A stretch of DNA of 64,000 nucleotides, taken from positions 1 to 64,000 of the forward strand of contig CAVSME010000006.1 in NCBI GenBank assembly GCA_963728985.1, read 5' to 3'. Below are positions 61,513-64,000 of this stretch, piece after piece. The notes below the pieces were generated by a model. It saw only the letters and a program-made list of their open reading frames with translations. It did no database searches and was not told where the DNA came from. The position numbers and the translations under genes were made by a program. The stretch's first letter is position 1; every line of letters begins with the position of its first letter. Source of the stretch: DASXAI01 sp963728985 (GTDB lineage Bacteria; Actinomycetota; Acidimicrobiia; Acidimicrobiales; Ilumatobacteraceae).

Positions 61513-63322
61513 CCGGCGAGCCGTTCGTAGTCCGCCATGCGACGGCGCAGGACGTCGAGGCTGGCCGTCCAGAAGGCCTCGTCGTGCACGTCGATCCCGA
61601 ACCGGCGCCCGAGGTCGGCGGCGTCGGCAAGGCCGACGGCCGCCAGCAGGCGGTCGTACCCGTCGCGGAAGCGCTCCGGGTCGCGCTCGTATTCAGCGAA
61701 CAGGCCGAGACCGAACAGGAGCCCGTACGTGTAGGGCCAGTTGTAGAAGTGGCTGCTGTAGTAGTGCGGCTTCACCGCCCACATGTACGGGTGCAGCGTC
61801 GCCTCGTCGAGCCCGTCGCCGTAGGCCTCACGCTGGGCGCCGGTCATCAGCTCGCACAGCTCGGCCGGTGCCAGGGTCTGCTCCCGCCGGCGGCGGAACA
61901 CCTCGGCCTCGAACAGGAGGCGACTGTGGATGTCGACCACCACCTGCGTGGCGCCCTGGAGGTCGGTGTCGAGGAGGGCCAGCCGTTCGGAGTCGTCGGC
62001 GCCGTCGAGCCCGGCGGCCACCACCAACGTCTCGCAGAAGATGCTGGCGGTCTCGGCCAGTGCCATCGGCAGGCGCCGTTGCATCGGCGTGAGCGCCGCC
62101 AGCTGCGTGTTGTGGTAGGCGTGACCGAGCTCGTGGGCCAGGGTCTGCACGCTGTCGAAGGAGTCGGCCCAGTTGAGCATCACCAGCGAGCGGTCGCCCG
62201 TGAACGACATGCAGAACGCCCCGCCCCGCTTGCCGTCTCGGGGCTCGGCGTCGATCCACCGCTCGCCGAGGGCGCGCGACGCCATGGCGGCGAGGGCGGG
62301 GGAGTAGCGACCGAACGACGCGGTGACCCGCTCGCATCCCTCGGTCCACGAGACGGCGTGCCGGGCGCCACCGGCAGCGGCGCGAGAGATCCCACCATGG
62401 CAGCCCGGCAGCATGCCCGTGGAGCCGGGCCTTGACCCGCAGCCACCGCCGGAAGGCCGGCAGGGCGGCGTCGACGGCCGCCCGCATGGCGTCGAAGGTG
62501 CGGACGTCGACGGCGTTGGCGAACAGCGAGGCGTGCAGCGGATCATCCCAGCCGCGGCGGTCGTTGACCACGACGGCCTCGCCCTTGATGGCGTTGAGGG
62601 CCGCCGCGCAGGCCGTGGCCGCCGACGGCCAGGTGGCGATCTCGGCGGCGAACGCCGCCCGGCGCAGTGCCGGATCGGCGCTGGTGGCCAGGCCCCGCAC
62701 CGCGGTCATCGGCAGGGTCTCGACGTGACCGTCGGGGAACGTGACCGGCGCGGCCAGCTGCGAGGTCACGTCCTGGTGGAGCCGGGCCCACGCCGACGAG
62801 CCCGTCACCGCCAGTTCGGCGTAGAGCGCCTCGTCGGCGCCGGGCATCTGGTGCTCGGCGCGGGCGGCCGCCCGCAGGAGGGGGAACGCGTGGTCGGCGG
62901 CGAGCGGGCTGGCGGCGGCCAGGGCCTCGGGACCGAGGGCGGCCACCCACGCGGCGAGGCGGGCGGCCAGCTGGCGCAGCGTGGCCGCTTCGCGCTCGAG
63001 CGTCGAGTACAGGCCCTGGGCGGCGTCGTTGCGGCTGTCGGTGGTGACGAAGCTGGCCACGTAGGCCCTCAGCAGCTCGTACTGGCGCTCCACGGCGTTG
63101 GTCTCGGTGATCACCGCCTCGGCGGCAACCACCTCCTCGGGCGACGGGGCGTGAGAGTCGACCTCGCCCACGCCGTGCTCGTCGTACAGGTTGGCCAGCC
63201 GGACGATGTCGGCGCTCGAGCTGCTCGCGTGCCGAGGCGAGCTGGCGCGAGTGCAGCGAGGGGAACACGTCGCTGACATCCCACCGGGGCAAGGGCGACG
63301 GCGGCGACTCGATTGCGGCCAT
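61509..63322 (-). pseudogene. M3-type oligoendopeptidase F-like protein, two frameshifts
   Basis: A zinc metallopeptidase with QTLAHELGHAYHNTQ, containing the HExxH signature. The N-terminus MAAIESPPSPLPRWDVSDVF is in one frame; near 63225-63235 the sequence continues in another frame (SSADIVRLANLYDEHGVGEV). Near 62390-62405 it shifts again, from GLPWWDL into ARHAVSWTEGCERVTASFG with the active site. Repairing both gives one chain of about 604 residues, the normal length. It is a true pseudogene or carries two assembly indels. TAGGAC lies 8 nt before the ATG. RlmN follows with an overlap. Confidence 0.8.
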
Positions 63323-63330
63323 GGCCCACG

Positions 63331-63340
63331 GTCCTACCAT
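63331..63340. promoter_or_regulatory. overlapping divergent -10 boxes
   Basis: TAGGAC (minus strand, 63336-63331) serves the peptidase gene and TACCAT (plus strand, 63335-63340) the VIT-type gene; they share two bases. Both start codons lie 7-8 nt away, implying mutually exclusive leaderless transcription. Confidence 0.45.
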
Positions 63341-63347
63341 CGACAGG

Positions 63348-64000
63348 GTGCCCCGCACGCGCGTTCTTCGCCGACCTCACCAGGAGCGGCATGCGATCGG
63401 CCGGATCGGGTGGTTGCGAGCGGCCGTGCTCGGAGCCAACGACGGGCTGCTGTCGACGGCGAGCTTGCTCGTCGGTGTTGCCGCCGCCGATGTCAGCCGT
63501 TCGGTGCTCCTGACGACCGGGATCGCGGCGCTGGTGGCGGGGGCGGCGTCGATGGCGGTCGGCGAGTACAGCTCGGTGAGCTCGCAGCGCGACGCCGAGT
63601 TGGCCGACCTGTCGTTGGAACAGGAGGAGCTCGAGACGAGCCCGCGATCGGAGCTGGCCGAGCTGCAGGGGATCTACATCCGCCGCGGCCTCGACCCGGC
63701 GCTGGCCCAAGCCGTCGCCGTTCAGCTGACGGCCCATGACGCGCTCGGCGTCGCACGCTCGCGACGAGCTCGGCCTCGACCCGACGGACCTGGCGCGGCC
63801 GGTGCAGGCAGCGGTCACCTCGGCGGTGAGCTTCTCGATCGGCGCGCTGGTGCCGTTGCTGTGCGTCGTGGCGGCAGGCCGCTCGTTGCGGGTGCCGGCG
63901 TGCGTCGTCATCACGCTGGCGGCGCTCGGCGTGCTCGGCGCGGTGGGCGCCAGCCTCGGCAACGCCTCGTGGGTGAGGGGGGCGTGGCGGGTGCTGATCG
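63348..64000 (+). CDS. VIT1/CCC1-type iron/manganese transporter, partial and frameshifted
   Basis: The N-terminal part shows the VIT family opening WLRAAVLGANDGLLSTASLL, the TM helix GIAALVAGAASMAVGEYSSV (about 66-85) with the conserved Met/Glu, and the charged cytosolic loop (SSQRDAELADLSLEQEELET). At about 63750-63754, after HDALGV, the frame changes. HARDELGLDPTDLARPVQAA and the C-terminal TM helices SFSIGALVPLLCVVAA and ITLAALGVLGAVGASLG follow in the other frame. The window ends before the stop. The start is GTG 63348, with a leaderless -10. Confidence 0.82.
   Translation, partial: MPRTRVLRRPHQERHAIGRIGWLRAAVLGANDGLLSTASLLVGVAAADVSRSVLLTTGIAALVAGAASMAVGEYSSVSSQRDAELADLSLEQEELETSPRSELAELQGIYIRRGLDPALAQAVAVQLTAHDALGVARSRRARPRPDGPGAAGAGSGHLGGELLDRRAGAVAVRRGGRPLVAGAGVRRHHAGGARRARRGGRQPRQRLVGEGGVAGAD

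Overview
The window is very GC-rich, densely packed DNA from a high-GC actinobacterium. Acidimicrobiia or a related deep-branching lineage is likely. Pointers are a DUF222/HNH protein, a DUF3499-like protein, TIGR03085/TIGR03086 mycothiol-type DinB proteins, an F420-type LLM oxidoreductase and SigF-like partner-switch genes. No rRNA, tRNA, CRISPR array or complete insertion sequence was recognised.

Layout. 0.1-10 kb: alpha/beta hydrolase, SnoaL-like protein, MerR regulator with a textbook operator, flavin monooxygenase, branched-chain-type ABC binding protein (frameshifted at its lipobox), FtsX-type permease, PAP2 phosphatase and a DinB protein. 10-20 kb: acyl-CoA and alcohol metabolism (enoyl-CoA hydratase, acyl-CoA dehydrogenase, zinc alcohol dehydrogenase), an NfeD-slipin operon, PHA synthase and a PASTA-FHA operon. 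20-27 kb: DoxX, an MFS-unknown-GNAT operon, a cluster of gene remnants, SDR, amidohydrolase and AI-2E-type transporter. 27-33 kb: a signalling locus with a SigF-like sigma factor, STAS protein, receiver-DNA-binding regulator lacking the phospho-acceptor Asp, CheR-PAS hybrid and CheB. 33-42 kb: two phosphoesterases flanking an enoyl-CoA hydratase, LLM oxidoreductase, truncated acyl-CoA dehydrogenase next to a TetR remnant, nitrobindin, MFS, NUDIX, nitroreductase, transglutaminase and HNH protein. 42.7-45 kb: a lower-GC patch with two divergent membrane proteins of unknown function. 45-56 kb: alcohol dehydrogenase, double-length CoA-transferase, EthD, YCII, AhpD-like, DinB, ABC ATPase, ThDP enzyme and a broken surface protein. 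56-64 kb: heterodimeric ABC exporter, RlmN, M3-type oligoendopeptidase and a VIT-type transporter running off the end.

How it works together. Most metabolic genes fit aerobic acyl-CoA/alcohol and xenobiotic breakdown with PHA storage. Genes on one strand are tightly coupled by ATGA/GTGA overlaps. Many first genes have a TANNNT-like hexamer 6-8 nt before the start codon and no Shine-Dalgarno sequence, which suggests widespread leaderless mRNAs. Three families of short inverted-repeat elements are dispersed here, and three copies of TA-flanked elements sit exactly in stop codons. Several genes carry frameshifts. Their density means that either the assembly has indel errors or the region is decaying, and the reads must decide which.
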